Assembly (NCBI RefSeq): GCF_000336575.1
Contig: NZ_AOPO01000005.1
Coordinates: 284,872 to 348,871 of the forward strand
Origin: Vreelandella titanicae BH1
GTDB lineage: Bacteria > Pseudomonadota > Gammaproteobacteria > Pseudomonadales > Halomonadaceae
DNA: 64,000 nt
Reading direction: 5' to 3'
Shown: piece after piece, positions 16,222-28,432 of the stretch
How positions within the stretch are numbered: the first letter of the stretch is position 1
Layout of the letters: each line of letters begins with the position of its first letter
Made by a program: the position numbers and the translations under genes
Notes under the pieces: generated by a model
Told to the model about the DNA's origin: nothing
The model's input: the letters and a program-made list of their open reading frames with translations, nothing else
The model's database searches: none

Positions 16222-17994
16222 ATGTCTAATCTGCGTAGCCTGACGTTTGACGCCATTATTATTGGTGGCGGTGGCTCTGGCCTGCGAGCCGCTCTGGAGC
16301 TGGCGAAGTCCGGCAAAAAGACGGCCGTGTTATCGAAAGTTTTCCCGACCCGCTCTCACACCGTTTCTGCCCAGGGTGGTATTACCTGCGCGATTGCGTC
16401 CGATGACCCGAATGATGACTGGCGCTGGCATATGTACGACACCGTTAAAGGCGGCGACTATATCGCTGACCAGGACGCGGCGGAGTATATGTGTTCTGAA
16501 GGCCCGAAAGCGGTATTCGAGCTCGAGCATATGGGCCTGCCGTTCTCGCGTTTAGATAACGGTCGCATTTATCAGCGCCCGTTTGGCGGTCAGTCGAAGA
16601 ACTTCGGTGAAGGTGGCCAGGCGGCTCGTACCTGTGCCGCTGCTGACCGTACCGGCCACGCGCTGTTGCACACCCTTTACCAGAATAATTTGAAGAACAA
16701 TACCGTGTTCCTCAATGAGTGGTATGCAGTGGATTTGGTCAAAAATGCCAGCGGTGATGTGGTCGGCTGTATCGCCATGTGTATCGAGACGGGCGAAGTG
16801 GTTCACATTAAGTCCAAGGCCACAGTATTAGCTACTGGTGGAGCAGGCCGTATTTATGCTTCCACAACCAATGCGTTGATTAACACCGGTGACGGTATTG
16901 GCATGGCGCTGCGTGCGGGCTTCCCGATGCAAGACATGGAAATGTGGCAGTTCCACCCGACCGGTATTTACGGTGCGGGCACGCTGGTCACAGAAGGCTG
17001 CCGCGGTGAGGGTGGCTACCTGATCAACAAAGACGGCGAGCGCTTTATGGAGCGTTATGCGCCGAATGCCAAAGATTTGGCGGGCCGTGACGTTGTCGCC
17101 CGTTCGATGGTCATGGAAATTCTGGAAGGTCGTGGCTGTGGCGAGAAGGGCGATCACGTCTTCTTGAAGCTTGATCACCTGGGTGAAGAAGTACTTGGTA
17201 AGCGCCTACCTGGTATCGTTGAGCTCTCCAAGACGTTTGCTCACATCGATCCGGCAAAAGACCCGATCCCGGTCGTACCGACCTGCCATTACATGATGGG
17301 CGGTATTCCGACCAATATTCATGGTCAGGCGATTACCATGGACGAAAGCGGTAACGATCATATCGTTAACGGCCTGTTTGCCTGTGGTGAAGCAGCGTGT
17401 GTTTCTGTTCACGGTGCTAACCGCTTGGGCGGTAACTCGCTACTTGATCTAGTGGTCTTCGGTCGTGCTGCAGGCATGTTTATTGAAGGCGCGCTGAACG
17501 AAGGCATTGAGTACCTGGACGCTTCCGAGTCTGACATTGAGTCGGCCATGAAGCGGATCACGCGCTGGAATGAGTCTGAGGGTGGTGAAAGTATTCCTGA
17601 GCTGAAAGCTGAGCTTCAGGAAATCATGCAGACCTCCTTCGGCGTATTCCGCGAAGAGAAAAACATGCTGGAAGGCGTCGACAAGCTAGCGCTGCTGCGC
17701 GAGCGCATCGCTAATGCCTACTTGCCTGACAAGTCCAATGCCTTCAACACTGCCCGTGTAGAAGCACTGGAACTTGATAACTTGATGGAAGTGGCTGAAG
17801 CGACGGCGATCGCTGCCCTAGAGCGTAAAGAGAGCCGCGGCGCCCACTCGCGTTACGACTATCCAGACCGTGATGACGTCAACTGGCTGAAGCACTCGCT
17901 CTTCTTCCCAGCGACGAAAGAGCTGAAAAAACGCGACGTTAACTTCAAGCCGAAAACCGTTGATACGTTCGAGCCTAAGGTTCGTACCTACTAA
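16222..17994 (+). CDS. sdhA: Succinate dehydrogenase flavoprotein subunit
   Basis: Catalytic subunit oxidising succinate to fumarate; 590 residues. It has an FAD-binding Rossmann motif GGGGSG at 15-20 and the covalent-FAD His46 in [10 protein letters not shown]. Substrate-site segments include the catalytic Arg in [10 protein letters not shown], the [11 protein letters not shown] loop and [12 protein letters not shown]. The frame extends upstream into sdhD, but ATG 16222 gives the canonical [17 protein letters not shown] start. Electrons pass to SdhB and then to quinone. Very sure. Confidence 0.98.
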   Translation: MSNLRSLTFDAIIIGGGGSGLRAALELAKSGKKTAVLSKVFPTRSHTVSAQGGITCAIASDDPNDDWRWHMYDTVKGGDYIADQDAAEYMCSEGPKAVFELEHMGLPFSRLDNGRIYQRPFGGQSKNFGEGGQAARTCAAADRTGHALLHTLYQNNLKNNTVFLNEWYAVDLVKNASGDVVGCIAMCIETGEVVHIKSKATVLATGGAGRIYASTTNALINTGDGIGMALRAGFPMQDMEMWQFHPTGIYGAGTLVTEGCRGEGGYLINKDGERFMERYAPNAKDLAGRDVVARSMVMEILEGRGCGEKGDHVFLKLDHLGEEVLGKRLPGIVELSKTFAHIDPAKDPIPVVPTCHYMMGGIPTNIHGQAITMDESGNDHIVNGLFACGEAACVSVHGANRLGGNSLLDLVVFGRAAGMFIEGALNEGIEYLDASESDIESAMKRITRWNESEGGESIPELKAELQEIMQTSFGVFREEKNMLEGVDKLALLRERIANAYLPDKSNAFNTARVEALELDNLMEVAEATAIAALERKESRGAHSRYDYPDRDDVNWLKHSLFFPATKELKKRDVNFKPKTVDTFEPKVRTY

Positions 17995-18021
17995 ACGCCG
18001 CATAGACGAGAGGGAGTCACT

Positions 18022-18732
18022 ATGTCCAATCTTCAGGTATCCGTATACCGCTACAATCCGGAAACCGACTCCGCACCTTACATGCAGGAGTTTCAGGTCG
18101 ATACTAAAGGCCGCGATGTGATGGTGCTGGATGTTCTTCATATGATGAAGGAACAAGACAGCGGTTTGGCGTTTCGTCGCAGCTGCCGTGAAGGCGTCTG
18201 CGGTTCAGACGGCATGAACATGAACGGCAAAAACGGCTTGGCATGTATCACGCCGCTGTCAGACGTTGTCAAAAACAACAAGCTGACCCTGCGCCCGCTG
18301 CCGGGCCTGCCGGTTATTCGCGATATGGTCGTGGATATGGGGCTGTTCTATAAGCAGTACGAGCGTATTCAGCCGTACCTGCAGAACGATACGCCTGCAC
18401 CGGCCATTGAGCGTCTGCAGTCGCCAGAAGAGCGCGACAAGCTAGATGGCTTGTATGAGTGTATTCTATGTGCATGCTGTTCAACGTCTTGCCCGTCGTT
18501 CTGGTGGAACCCCGAGAAGTTTGTCGGCCCGGCCGGTTTGCTGCAGTCTTACCGCTTCCTGGCCGATTCACGTGACACGGCTACCAGCGAACGGTTGAGC
18601 AACCTGGAAGATCCGTTCTCGGTGTTCCGTTGCCGTGGCATCATGAACTGTGTAGCGGTGTGCCCAAAAGGGCTCAACCCTACCCGGGCAATTGGTAAAA
18701 TTCGCGAAATGTTACTCGCTGATGCTACCTAA
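18022..18732 (+). CDS. sdhB: Succinate dehydrogenase iron-sulfur subunit
   Basis: Electron-transfer subunit of complex II; 236 residues. The plant-type [2Fe-2S] cysteines are in SCREGVCGSDGMN and NGLACIT. The [4Fe-4S] and [3Fe-4S] ligands are in CILCACCSTSCPSFWW and CRGIMNCVAVCPKGLNP. GAGGGAG lies 7 bases before the ATG. Last of sdhCDAB; a 388-base structured gap separates it from sucA, so readthrough to sucAB is possible. Confidence 0.98.
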   Translation: MSNLQVSVYRYNPETDSAPYMQEFQVDTKGRDVMVLDVLHMMKEQDSGLAFRRSCREGVCGSDGMNMNGKNGLACITPLSDVVKNNKLTLRPLPGLPVIRDMVVDMGLFYKQYERIQPYLQNDTPAPAIERLQSPEERDKLDGLYECILCACCSTSCPSFWWNPEKFVGPAGLLQSYRFLADSRDTATSERLSNLEDPFSVFRCRGIMNCVAVCPKGLNPTRAIGKIREMLLADAT

Positions 18733-19120
18733 GCCTATGACATCTTAGTAAAAAAGCGCCTGCCACTTAAGTTGGGTGATAATGCCACTTAAATCATGGC
18801 GCTTCGCTTGTTATCATAGGGTTTGTCAGGCGGTGCGGCGTCACGTCGCACCGCTGATCAGACAAGTTTGAAAGCCGGTGCCTGGGGTACCGGCTTTCGA
18901 GCATGAACTGAAGACGAAACATCGTATGACCGCTAGAAGCACAGTATGACCGCTAGATGCGACATAAAGTGTTAGATGAAGAATAGCTAGACGAACAGGG
19001 TTTCCGGCCGTTGGCCGGCGCCGCCGGCAAATGTCCCGCCCCGCCGGCAGGGCAATAGCGATGTCGCCGCATGTTTGCGACGATACCGATACCACCCCAT
19101 CAGTGCAGGGTGACCGAGAG
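18733..19120 (+). other. Hairpin- and repeat-rich sdhB-sucA spacer
   Basis: No gene. It holds a duplicated TGCCACTTAA (18761, 18783); a GCGGTGCG/CGCACCGC hairpin (18830-18854) flanked by TTGTC/GACAA; a perfect 10 bp stem GAAAGCCGGT/ACCGGCTTTC (18870-18898) without a T-run; and two copies of GTATGACCGCTAGA 20 bases apart (18924, 18944). A GC-rich palindromic stretch (CCGGCCGTTGGCCGG, about 19002) follows. These look like RNA-processing or attenuation structures rather than a clean terminator. Confidence 0.5.
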
Positions 19121-21955
19121 ATGCAACAAGGCATAATGGAGTTGATGTGGCGTTCCTCTCACGTTAGTGGCGGCAATGTTCACTACGTGGAAGCGCTTTA
19201 CGAGCAGTACCTCGCCGATCCTGAGTCTGTCCCTGACGAATGGCGCAGCTATTTTGATGAGTTGCCGCGTCCCGAGGGCAGTGCCTCCCACGATGTTCCA
19301 CTTAGCCCCGTGCGTGATCAGTTCTACCAGTTGGGGCGCGAAAGTCGCCCGGGCCGGGTAGTCGCCGCTGCCGATAGCGGTGAAAACAAAAAGCAGGTAA
19401 AAGTCCTGCAACTGATCAACGCTTACCGCTTCCGTGGCCATCAAAAGGCCAATATCGACCCGCTAGGGCTGCGTAATCCCACCCCCGTCCCCGATCTCGA
19501 TCTGTCCTTTCATCAGCTTTCAAAAGCTGATCTGGATACCGAGTTCCAAACCGGTTCTTTCTTTTTAGGTATCGACAAAGCGCCACTGCGTGACATCGTA
19601 GATGCGTTGGAGCGTACTTACTGCCGCTCCATCGGCTGCGAGATCATGCATATCGTCGATACGGAAGAGAAACGCTGGCTACAACGGCGTTTTGAGTCGG
19701 TACGCAGTGCGCCTGATTTCAGTGCCGACGTGCGCAAGCACGTGCTGGAGCGTTTGACGGCCGCCGAAGGTTTGGAGAATTACCTGGCATCCAAGTATCC
19801 AGGTACCAAGCGTTTCGGTCTTGAAGGCGGCGAATCGTTTGTGCCGATGATGGACGAGCTTATCCAGCGTGCTGGCGGTTATGGCACCAAGGAAGTGGTC
19901 ATCGGTATGGCGCACCGTGGTCGACTCAATCTGCTAGTCAATATTCTGGGTAAAAACCCAGCTGACTTGATTGATGAGTTCGACGGCAAGAAAGTCATCG
20001 AGCGTGGCTCAGGTGATGTGAAGTACCACCAGGGTTTCAGTTCGAACGTCATGTCCCCGGGCGGCGAAGTCCATTTGGCGATGTCGTTTAACCCGTCGCA
20101 CTTGGAAATTGTCGCGCCTGTCGTAGAGGGTTCGGTGCGTGCCCGCCAAGATCGCCGTAACGACGAAGAGGGCAGTAAAGTACTGCCGATCAACGTCCAC
20201 GGTGATGCGGCGTTTGCCGGTCAAGGCGTGGTGATGGAGACATTCCAGATGTCTCAGACCCGTGCTTATAAAACCGGTGGCACCGTCCATATTGTGATTA
20301 ACAACCAAGTGGGCTTCACCACCTCGCATCCGCTGGATGCACGCTCTACCGAATACTGCACTGATATTGCCAAGATGGTTCAAGCGCCTATTTTTCATGT
20401 CAATGGCGATGACCCGGACGCAGTGCTGCACGCCACCCAAGTCGCTCTCGACTATCGCCAGCAGTTCAAAAAAGATGTGGTGATCGATCTCGTTTGCTAC
20501 CGTCGCCGTGGCCACAACGAAGCTGACGAGCCGTCAGGCACGCAGCCGATGATGTATTCCAAGATCAAAGATCACCCTTCTGCGCGCTCGCTGTACGCCA
20601 AGCGCTTGGTTGATCAGGGCGTGCTCTCTGAAGAGTCCGCTAAAGCGATGATCGAAACCTATCGTGATGATCTCGTGGCAGGCAACCACGTTGCCAATGC
20701 ACTGGTGCAAGAGCCCAACGCTTCTCTGTTCGTTGATTGGGCGCCTTACCTGGGTCACGAATGGTCTGGTGATGCCGACACGACGTTTGATATGAAGCGT
20801 CTGCAGCAGTTAGCGGCTCGCATGTGTGAAGTGCCGGACGGCGTCGAAGTGCAGCGTCAGGTGGCCAAGATTTATGAAGACCGGCGTAAAATGCAGGCTG
20901 GTGGTTTGGCACTTAACTGGGGCTTTGCGGAAACGCTAGCCTACGCCACGCTGCTAGAGCAGGGGCATCCGATCCGGATTACCGGGCAAGACGTTGGGCG
21001 CGGTACTTTCTCCCACCGTCATGCGGTGGTGCATAATCAGAAAGATGGCACTACCTATGTTCCGCTGCAGAATATGGCCGATGGTCAGCCGCGTTTCACC
21101 ATTCATGACTCCTTCCTTTCGGAAGAAGCAGTGTTGGCATTTGAGTACGGCTACTCAACCACTGCGCCGAATGACTTGGTGATCTGGGAAGCTCAGTTTG
21201 GTGACTTCTTTAATGGCGCCCAGGTGGTCGTGGATCAGTTCATCTCGTCGGGTGAAACGAAGTGGGGCCGGGTGTGTGGTTTAACCATGCTGTTGCCACA
21301 CGGCTACGAAGGCCAGGGCCCGGAGCACTCTTCGGCGCGTTTGGAGCGCTTCCTGCAAATGTGTGCTGAGCACAATATGCAGGTCTGCGTACCCACCACG
21401 CCCGCACAGATTTATCATCTACTGCGTCGTCAGGTGATTCGCCCGCTGCGCAAACCGCTGGTGGTGATGACACCTAAATCGCTGCTGCGTCATAAAGAAG
21501 CGATTTCGAGCCTTGAAGATCTCGCTCACGGTAAGTTCCATATGGTACTCGCCGACCAGGCAGATCTGGCGCCGAAGAAGGTCACACGCGTTGTGCTATG
21601 TGCTGGCAAGGTCTACTACGACTTAGCCGCTTGGCGCGCTGAGAATGAGCGTCATGACACGGCAGTTGTGCGTATTGAGCAGCTATACCCCTTCCCGAAA
21701 GAAGAGCTTCTGGAAGCGCTGCAAGACTATACCAACGTAGAAGATATTGTGTGGTGCCAGGAAGAGCCGCTTAATCAGGGCGCTTGGTACTCCAGCCAGC
21801 ACAATATGCGTGCAGTGGCCGACATGCTGAAAGATGGCCTTGGTCGCGAGTTGAAATTTGCAGGACGTCCTGCCTCTGCTGCTCCAGCAGCTGGCTATAT
21901 GTCCGTCCACACTGAACAGCAGCGCCAGCTGGTGGAAGACGCTTTTAATTTATAA
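19121..21955 (+). CDS. sucA: 2-oxoglutarate dehydrogenase E1 component
   Basis: Thiamine-diphosphate decarboxylase of the 2-oxoglutarate dehydrogenase complex; 944 residues (E. coli 933). The N-terminal E2/E3-binding segment is MQQGIMELMWRSSHVSGGNV followed by LYEQYLADPESVPDEW. The active site includes GMAHRGRLNLLVN, NPSHLEIV and the diphosphate-binding GDxxF-type loop (HGDAAFAGQGVV). The C-terminal half has the transketolase fold (GQDVGRGTFSHRHAV, LLPHGYEGQGPEHSSAR). ATG 19121 is chosen over a frame extension to 19031 because the protein starts as in E. coli. The ribosome site is weak. Followed by sucB after 38 bases. Confidence 0.97.
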   Translation: MQQGIMELMWRSSHVSGGNVHYVEALYEQYLADPESVPDEWRSYFDELPRPEGSASHDVPLSPVRDQFYQLGRESRPGRVVAAADSGENKKQVKVLQLINAYRFRGHQKANIDPLGLRNPTPVPDLDLSFHQLSKADLDTEFQTGSFFLGIDKAPLRDIVDALERTYCRSIGCEIMHIVDTEEKRWLQRRFESVRSAPDFSADVRKHVLERLTAAEGLENYLASKYPGTKRFGLEGGESFVPMMDELIQRAGGYGTKEVVIGMAHRGRLNLLVNILGKNPADLIDEFDGKKVIERGSGDVKYHQGFSSNVMSPGGEVHLAMSFNPSHLEIVAPVVEGSVRARQDRRNDEEGSKVLPINVHGDAAFAGQGVVMETFQMSQTRAYKTGGTVHIVINNQVGFTTSHPLDARSTEYCTDIAKMVQAPIFHVNGDDPDAVLHATQVALDYRQQFKKDVVIDLVCYRRRGHNEADEPSGTQPMMYSKIKDHPSARSLYAKRLVDQGVLSEESAKAMIETYRDDLVAGNHVANALVQEPNASLFVDWAPYLGHEWSGDADTTFDMKRLQQLAARMCEVPDGVEVQRQVAKIYEDRRKMQAGGLALNWGFAETLAYATLLEQGHPIRITGQDVGRGTFSHRHAVVHNQKDGTTYVPLQNMADGQPRFTIHDSFLSEEAVLAFEYGYSTTAPNDLVIWEAQFGDFFNGAQVVVDQFISSGETKWGRVCGLTMLLPHGYEGQGPEHSSARLERFLQMCAEHNMQVCVPTTPAQIYHLLRRQVIRPLRKPLVVMTPKSLLRHKEAISSLEDLAHGKFHMVLADQADLAPKKVTRVVLCAGKVYYDLAAWRAENERHDTAVVRIEQLYPFPKEELLEALQDYTNVEDIVWCQEEPLNQGAWYSSQHNMRAVADMLKDGLGRELKFAGRPASAAPAAGYMSVHTEQQRQLVEDAFNL

Positions 21956-21993
21956 GCGACCACCGGATTTAGAGAACATATAAGGGAAACGAC

Positions 21994-23568
21994 ATGGCTA
22001 CTGAGATCAAAGCGCCAACCTTTCCGGAATCCGTTGCCGAAGGCACAGTGGCGGCGTGGCATAAAAAGCCGGGTGACAGCGTTGAGCGTGACGAGCTGAT
22101 TGTTGAGATCGAAACCGACAAAGTGGTGCTGGAAGTCGTCGCACCGGAAGCGGGAACCCTGACCGACGTAATGGCCGAAGAGGGCGATACGGTTGCGTCA
22201 GAACAGGTGCTGGGCAAAATCGGCGAAGGCAGCGCGTCTGGCAGCAAAAAAGAAGAGAAATCTTCGGGCGATGACAGCGCTGAAAAATCCGAAGAGAAGT
22301 CTGAAGGTAAGAAAGAAGAGAAAAAAGCCAGCGGTGGCGGCAAGCAACACGACGTAAAAGCCCCCAGCTTCCCTGAGTCGATCCAGGAAGGCACCGTGGC
22401 GACCTGGCACAAAAAGGTCGGTGAAGCGGTCAAGCGCGATGACGTGCTGGCCGACATCGAAACCGATAAGGTTGTGCTGGAAGTGGTCGCTCCGGCCGAT
22501 GGCGCCCTGGCTGAAATTAAAGCCGAAGAGGGTAGCCAGGTTGAATCTGAAGCGATTCTTGCGACCTTCACCGAAGGGGCCGGTGGCGACAGTGGAAGCG
22601 AAAGCGGTGGCGATTCAGCGTCCGCTAAAGCAGACAGCAGCGATGGCGATGGCGCCGACGAGAAAGTCGGTGACAAAATCCTCGCTCCGGCCGCACGTAA
22701 AATGGTTGCCGAGCATGACCTGGACGTTGCCAAGATTGAAGGCACCGGCAAAGGTGGCCGCATCTTGAAAGAAGACGTTCAGAAAGCGGTCAAAGACGGT
22801 TCTGCCAAGAAAGCAGCAAAATCGTCTGCACCAGCGAAAGCTGCCGCGGCACCAACTGCCGAAGGTGAGCGCATCGAGAAGCGCGTACCGATGAGCCGTC
22901 TGCGTCAGACCATCGCCAAGCGCCTGGTTCAGGCGCAGCAAACCGCGGCGATGCTGACTACCTACAACGAAGTGGACATGACCGAGATCATGGCCCTCCG
23001 TGCGCAGTACAAAGAGACGTTCTTAAAAGCTCACGACATTAAGCTGGGCTTTATGGGCTTCTTTGTAAAAGCGGCTTCAGAAGCGCTCAAGCGGTTCCCG
23101 GACGTTAACGCCTCTATCGACGGCACCGACATCGTTTATCACGGTTATCAGGATATCGGCGTTGCGGTATCCACTGACCGTGGTTTGGTTGTACCGGTAC
23201 TGCGTGACACCGACAGCATGAAAATCGCTGACGTCGAGCGCAAGATTGTCGACTTCGGCAAGCGTGGTCGTGACGGTAAGCTGGGCATGGACGACATGAT
23301 CGGCGGCACCTTTACCATCACCAACGGCGGTACCTTTGGCTCGTTGATGTCCACCCCGATCATCAACCCGCCGCAAACTGCCATTCTGGGCATGCACAAA
23401 ATCCAGGATCGTCCGATGGCCATCAACGGCAAGGTCGAGATTCGCCCGATGATGTATCTGGCGCTCTCTTATGACCACCGTATGATCGACGGCAAAGACG
23501 CCGTTCAATTCTTGGTCACCTTGAAAGAATTGCTGGAAGACCCGGCACGTCTACTGCTGGATATCTAA
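21994..23568 (+). CDS. sucB: 2-oxoglutarate dehydrogenase E2 (dihydrolipoyl succinyltransferase) with two lipoyl domains
   Basis: Transfers the succinyl group to CoA in the 2-oxoglutarate dehydrogenase complex. It is 524 residues long, well above the roughly 405 of E. coli SucB, because the lipoyl domain is duplicated: domain 1 about 1-77 (lipoyl Lys43 in [12 protein letters not shown]) and domain 2 about 118-194 (Lys159 in the same motif). The linkers are highly charged and Ser/Gly/Lys/Glu-rich (about 79-116, 195-226) rather than Ala-Pro. A peripheral-subunit binding domain (about 227-266) and the catalytic domain (about 292-524; His495 and Asp499 in SYDHRMIDG) follow. The sucB type is clear from [12 protein letters not shown] and position. 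Lies between sucA and lpd. Confidence 0.97.
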   Translation: MATEIKAPTFPESVAEGTVAAWHKKPGDSVERDELIVEIETDKVVLEVVAPEAGTLTDVMAEEGDTVASEQVLGKIGEGSASGSKKEEKSSGDDSAEKSEEKSEGKKEEKKASGGGKQHDVKAPSFPESIQEGTVATWHKKVGEAVKRDDVLADIETDKVVLEVVAPADGALAEIKAEEGSQVESEAILATFTEGAGGDSGSESGGDSASAKADSSDGDGADEKVGDKILAPAARKMVAEHDLDVAKIEGTGKGGRILKEDVQKAVKDGSAKKAAKSSAPAKAAAAPTAEGERIEKRVPMSRLRQTIAKRLVQAQQTAAMLTTYNEVDMTEIMALRAQYKETFLKAHDIKLGFMGFFVKAASEALKRFPDVNASIDGTDIVYHGYQDIGVAVSTDRGLVVPVLRDTDSMKIADVERKIVDFGKRGRDGKLGMDDMIGGTFTITNGGTFGSLMSTPIINPPQTAILGMHKIQDRPMAINGKVEIRPMMYLALSYDHRMIDGKDAVQFLVTLKELLEDPARLLLDI

Positions 23569-23610
23569 AAAAGCATAAGCGTCATATTGATTTAGTACGC
23601 TTCTGCTTAA

Positions 23611-25134
<1,524 letters not shown>

Positions 25135-25151
25135 TTTAGTTAAACAACGAA

Positions 25152-25174
25152 GCGCCACCTTTTAAGGGTGGCGC
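25152..25174 (+). other. Hairpin after lpd
   Basis: A perfect 8 bp stem GCGCCACC/GGTGGCGC 17 bases after the lpd stop codon, followed by AAACTTTCGG. Only a weak T-run, so termination may be partial, with sucCD read through or using its own promoter in the remaining 106 bases. Confidence 0.5.
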
Positions 25175-25280
25175 AAACTTTCGGCTTTGTCTTAATCCAC
25201 AAAGATCGAAAGAACGGGGATGGCCAGTTTTTTAGAAACTGATCATCGTTCGAGTCACATGCAACCAATGGCATGAATCG

Positions 25281-26447
25281 ATGAATCTTCACGAGTATCA
25301 AGGTAAACAGCTGTTTGCCGACTATGGTCTACCAGTGTCTAAAGGCTTTGCAGTCGACACGCCCGAAGAAGCGGAAGAGGCTTGCAAAAAAATCGGTGGT
25401 GACATGTGGGTGGTTAAAGCCCAGGTTCACGCCGGTGGCCGTGGTAAAGCGGGTGGCGTTAAGCTGATTAAAGACCCGGCTGAAGCCAAAACATTTGCAG
25501 AGCAGTGGCTGGGTAAAAACCTGGTAACCTTCCAGACTGACGAAAAAGGTCAGCCTGTTGCCAAGATTTTGGTTGAGACCTGCACTGACATCGCCGATGA
25601 GCTGTATCTCGGTGCCGTGGTTGACCGTACTACCCGTCGTGTGGTCTTCATGGCCTCCACCGAAGGTGGTGTCGAGATCGAGACGGTTGCAGAAGAGACG
25701 CCGGAAAAGATTCTCAAAGCCGAAATCGATCCGCTGGTCGGCGCGCAGCCGTACCAAGCGCGTGAGCTAGCCTTTGAGCTGGGCCTGAAGGGCGACCAGA
25801 TCAAGCAGTTCACCAAGATTTTCCTGGGTCTGTCTCAGTTGTTCCACGACAAAGACCTGGCGCTGTTGGAAATTAACCCGCTGGTCGTCACTGAAGAAGG
25901 CAATCTGCACTGCCTCGACGCCAAACTGGGTCTGGATAGCAACGCTCTATACCGTCACCCTGACCTGCAGGCCATGCGTGACCCTTCGCAAGAAGATCAG
26001 CGTGAAGCCGATGCGGCGAAGTGGGAACTTAACTATGTCGCGCTTGATGGCAACATCGGCTGCATGGTTAACGGCGCAGGTTTGGCCATGGGCACCATGG
26101 ACATCGTCAACCTGAGCGGCGGCAAGCCCGCTAACTTCTTGGACGTTGGCGGCGGCGCCACCAAGGAGCGCGTGGCAGAAGCGTTCAAAATCATCCTCTC
26201 TGACGACAATGTTAAAGCCGTACTGGTTAACATTTTCGGCGGTATCGTTCGTTGTGACATGATTGCTGAAGGCATTATCGGTGCCGTTGAGCAAGTGGGT
26301 GTCAACGTACCGGTTGTCGTACGTCTGGAAGGTAACAACGCCGAGCTGGGTGCTGAAAAACTAGCATCTAGCGGTTTGAACATCATCGCGGCTACCAGTC
26401 TGACCGACGCGGCTCAGCAGGTCGTTAAAGCGGCGGAGGGCAAGTAA
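25281..26447 (+). CDS. sucC: Succinyl-CoA synthetase (ADP-forming) beta subunit
   Basis: Substrate-level phosphorylation step of the TCA cycle; 388 residues, exactly the usual length. It has an ATP-grasp N-terminal half ([38 protein letters not shown]) and a CoA-ligase-type C-terminal half ([32 protein letters not shown]). The ribosome site before ATG 25281 is poor, which is unusual for this operon. The stop codon overlaps the sucD start by one base (TAATG), indicating coupling. Confidence 0.98.
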   Translation: MNLHEYQGKQLFADYGLPVSKGFAVDTPEEAEEACKKIGGDMWVVKAQVHAGGRGKAGGVKLIKDPAEAKTFAEQWLGKNLVTFQTDEKGQPVAKILVETCTDIADELYLGAVVDRTTRRVVFMASTEGGVEIETVAEETPEKILKAEIDPLVGAQPYQARELAFELGLKGDQIKQFTKIFLGLSQLFHDKDLALLEINPLVVTEEGNLHCLDAKLGLDSNALYRHPDLQAMRDPSQEDQREADAAKWELNYVALDGNIGCMVNGAGLAMGTMDIVNLSGGKPANFLDVGGGATKERVAEAFKIILSDDNVKAVLVNIFGGIVRCDMIAEGIIGAVEQVGVNVPVVVRLEGNNAELGAEKLASSGLNIIAATSLTDAAQQVVKAAEGK

Positions 26448-27319
26448 TGAGCATCCTGATCGATAAGAACACCAAGGTCATCTGCCAGGGCTTTACCGGT
26501 GGCCAAGGCACGTTCCACTCCGAGCAGGCGATTGCCTACGGTACGCAAATGGTCGGTGGTGTTACACCGGGTAAAGGCGGCCAGGAGCACCTCGGTCTGC
26601 CTGTTTTCAACACCGTGAAAGAAGCGGTAGCGAAAACCGGCGCGGAAGCCAGCGTTATTTACGTACCGGCGCCGTTCTGTAAAGACTCGATTCTTGAAGC
26701 GGCGAATGCCGGTATCAAGCTGATTGTGTGCATCACTGAAGGCATCGCTACGCTAGACATGCTCGAAGCCAAAGTGAAGTGCGACGAACTGGGTGTACGT
26801 CTGATCGGCCCCAACTGCCCAGGTGTTATCACCCCAGGCGAATGCAAAATCGGCATCATGCCGGGTCACATTCACCAGCCGGGCCGTGTCGGTATCGTAT
26901 CGCGCTCTGGTACCTTGACCTATGAAGCCGTTAAGCAGACCACTGATCACGGTTTTGGTCAGTCTACCTGTGTGGGCATCGGCGGCGACCCGATTCCGGG
27001 CTCTAACTTCATCGACATCCTTGAGATGTTCGAGAAAGACCCGAAAACCGAAGCTATCGTCATGATCGGCGAAATCGGTGGCACGGCTGAAGAAGAAGCG
27101 GCGGCTTACATCAAAGCCAACGTTTCCAAGCCCGTGGTTTCCTACATTGCCGGTGTTACTGCACCTCCTGGCAAGCGTATGGGCCACGCGGGCGCGATCA
27201 TCTCTGGCGGTAAAGGCACCGCTGACGAGAAGTTTGCTGCTCTAGAAGACGCCGGTGTTAAAACCGTGCGCTCTTTGGCTGAAATCGGTGATGCGCTGAA
27301 AGAAGTGACTGGCTGGTAA
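26447..27319 (+). CDS. sucD: Succinyl-CoA synthetase (ADP-forming) alpha subunit
   Basis: CoA-binding subunit carrying the phosphohistidine; 290 residues. [18 protein letters not shown] begins the CoA-binding Rossmann domain. [10 protein letters not shown] and the active-site His in [14 protein letters not shown] are present. Forms the alpha2beta2 enzyme with SucC. Last gene of the TCA block; a strong terminator follows. Confidence 0.98.
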   Translation: MSILIDKNTKVICQGFTGGQGTFHSEQAIAYGTQMVGGVTPGKGGQEHLGLPVFNTVKEAVAKTGAEASVIYVPAPFCKDSILEAANAGIKLIVCITEGIATLDMLEAKVKCDELGVRLIGPNCPGVITPGECKIGIMPGHIHQPGRVGIVSRSGTLTYEAVKQTTDHGFGQSTCVGIGGDPIPGSNFIDILEMFEKDPKTEAIVMIGEIGGTAEEEAAAYIKANVSKPVVSYIAGVTAPPGKRMGHAGAIISGGKGTADEKFAALEDAGVKTVRSLAEIGDALKEVTGW

Positions 27320-27344
27320 GCCATTGACGTTTAGCTGCACGCTA

Positions 27345-27378
27345 TAAGGGCGCCTCTCGGGGCGCCCTTACTGTTTTT
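27345..27378 (+). terminator. Terminator of sucCD
   Basis: A perfect 10 bp stem TAAGGGCGCC/GGCGCCCTTA is followed by CTGTTTTT, about 25 bases after the sucD stop codon. Confidence 0.9.
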
Positions 27379-27409
27379 GGTTTCTACCCTTGCGCCATTA
27401 CATCTGCTA

Positions 27410-28432
27410 TCACGCCGCAGAGCGACGCAGCATGCGATAGCTATACAGTACAAAGAGCGGCGCGCCTGCCGCCAAATATAAATGGTAGCTGACCAACCGC
27501 CACACCAGTACCGCTGCTGCGGCCTGCTCGCGCTCCATCAACGGTAACAACAGGCTTCCTACGCCCACCTCCGCAGCACCCGCGCCGCCGGGCAGAAAAC
27601 TAAATTGGCTGGCTGCCATCGCCAGCATCTGGGTCAAGAATGTCCACATCCAGTCCGCATGGCCACCTACTCCCAGTACTGCCAAATAGAGCAAGCTGTA
27701 GCGCATGAGCCAGTGCGCCGTCGTCAGCGCTAGCATGGCGATCAGTATACTGCGTGGGAGCTTAAGGGTGACCTTTAACGCATGCCGACAGCGCAATAGG
27801 CGCCGTACGAGCCAGCGTCGCTGATATCGGCTTGGCCATGGCGTGTTCACGCCGGGTGAACGCAATAGGCTGGGTAGATAACGCATTACGACAATCACCA
27901 GCGCTGCCATGAACGCTAATCCTACCAGTGCCCACTGCACGAGCGACTGATGTGGCCATTGGGTGTCGCTTAGCATTGAAAAGAGCACCAGGCCGCTCAG
28001 CATGGCCAGGAAGAACAGTAAATCGCAGCCTTGATCAATCAGGAACACCGCCGCGCCCTTGGCAGGCGGGAAACCGCGCCGCGCAAGCAACAACAACAGG
28101 GTTGCTGGGCCACCGCTGCCGCCTGGGGTGGCGCACAGGGCAAACTTGGACGCCAGCTCGATACCCAGCGCGCCGCGCTGGCCGAGCCTGCCCGCACGGC
28201 CACCCAGCATCAAACGTAGCCTTGCTGCATTCAGGTTCCAGCACAGAAAGGCCATCACCAGCATCAATAACAGCAGCCCAAGTGGGAAGTGTTTGACGCG
28301 CTGCAGTGCTTCAGCGCCACCCAACCAAGCAGTGAGCACTAGTGGTGCAATCAGCGCTAAGGCAATCATCACACCATGGATGGGTCGCCATTTCAGTAGC
28401 TGACGGCGACTAGTGGTGTTGGTGGAGTGCAT
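27410..28432 (-). CDS. LPG-synthase-TM/UPF0104-type flippase-like membrane protein
   Basis: A 340-residue inner-membrane protein with about eight hydrophobic helices of the lysylphosphatidylglycerol-synthetase transmembrane (UPF0104) type. It contains FALCATPGGSGGPATLLLLLARRG and FLPGGAGAAEVGVGSLLLPL, the two glycine-rich family motifs. There is no soluble aminoacyl-transferase domain, so it is not a full MprF; related stand-alone proteins are thought to move lipids or lipid-linked sugars. ATG 28432 is the likely start (a longer frame to 28492 lies wholly inside the upstream gene). It overlaps the glycosyltransferase gene by 23 bases, so the two are translated together and probably act on one glycolipid. 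Confidence 0.8.
   Translation of the reverse strand: MHSTNTTSRRQLLKWRPIHGVMIALALIAPLVLTAWLGGAEALQRVKHFPLGLLLLMLVMAFLCWNLNAARLRLMLGGRAGRLGQRGALGIELASKFALCATPGGSGGPATLLLLLARRGFPPAKGAAVFLIDQGCDLLFFLAMLSGLVLFSMLSDTQWPHQSLVQWALVGLAFMAALVIVVMRYLPSLLRSPGVNTPWPSRYQRRWLVRRLLRCRHALKVTLKLPRSILIAMLALTTAHWLMRYSLLYLAVLGVGGHADWMWTFLTQMLAMAASQFSFLPGGAGAAEVGVGSLLLPLMEREQAAAAVLVWRLVSYHLYLAAGAPLFVLYSYRMLRRSAA

Noticed and set aside
18924..18957. GTATGACC repeats resembling NikR half-sites
   Set aside because: They are direct, not inverted, and lack the 16-base spacing and TCATAC partner of a NikR operator.
21969..22763. A 264-codon frame antisense to sucB
   Set aside because: It mirrors the repeated Glu/Lys/Ser-rich codons of sucB, has low-complexity Ser/Pro/Leu content and no ribosome site.
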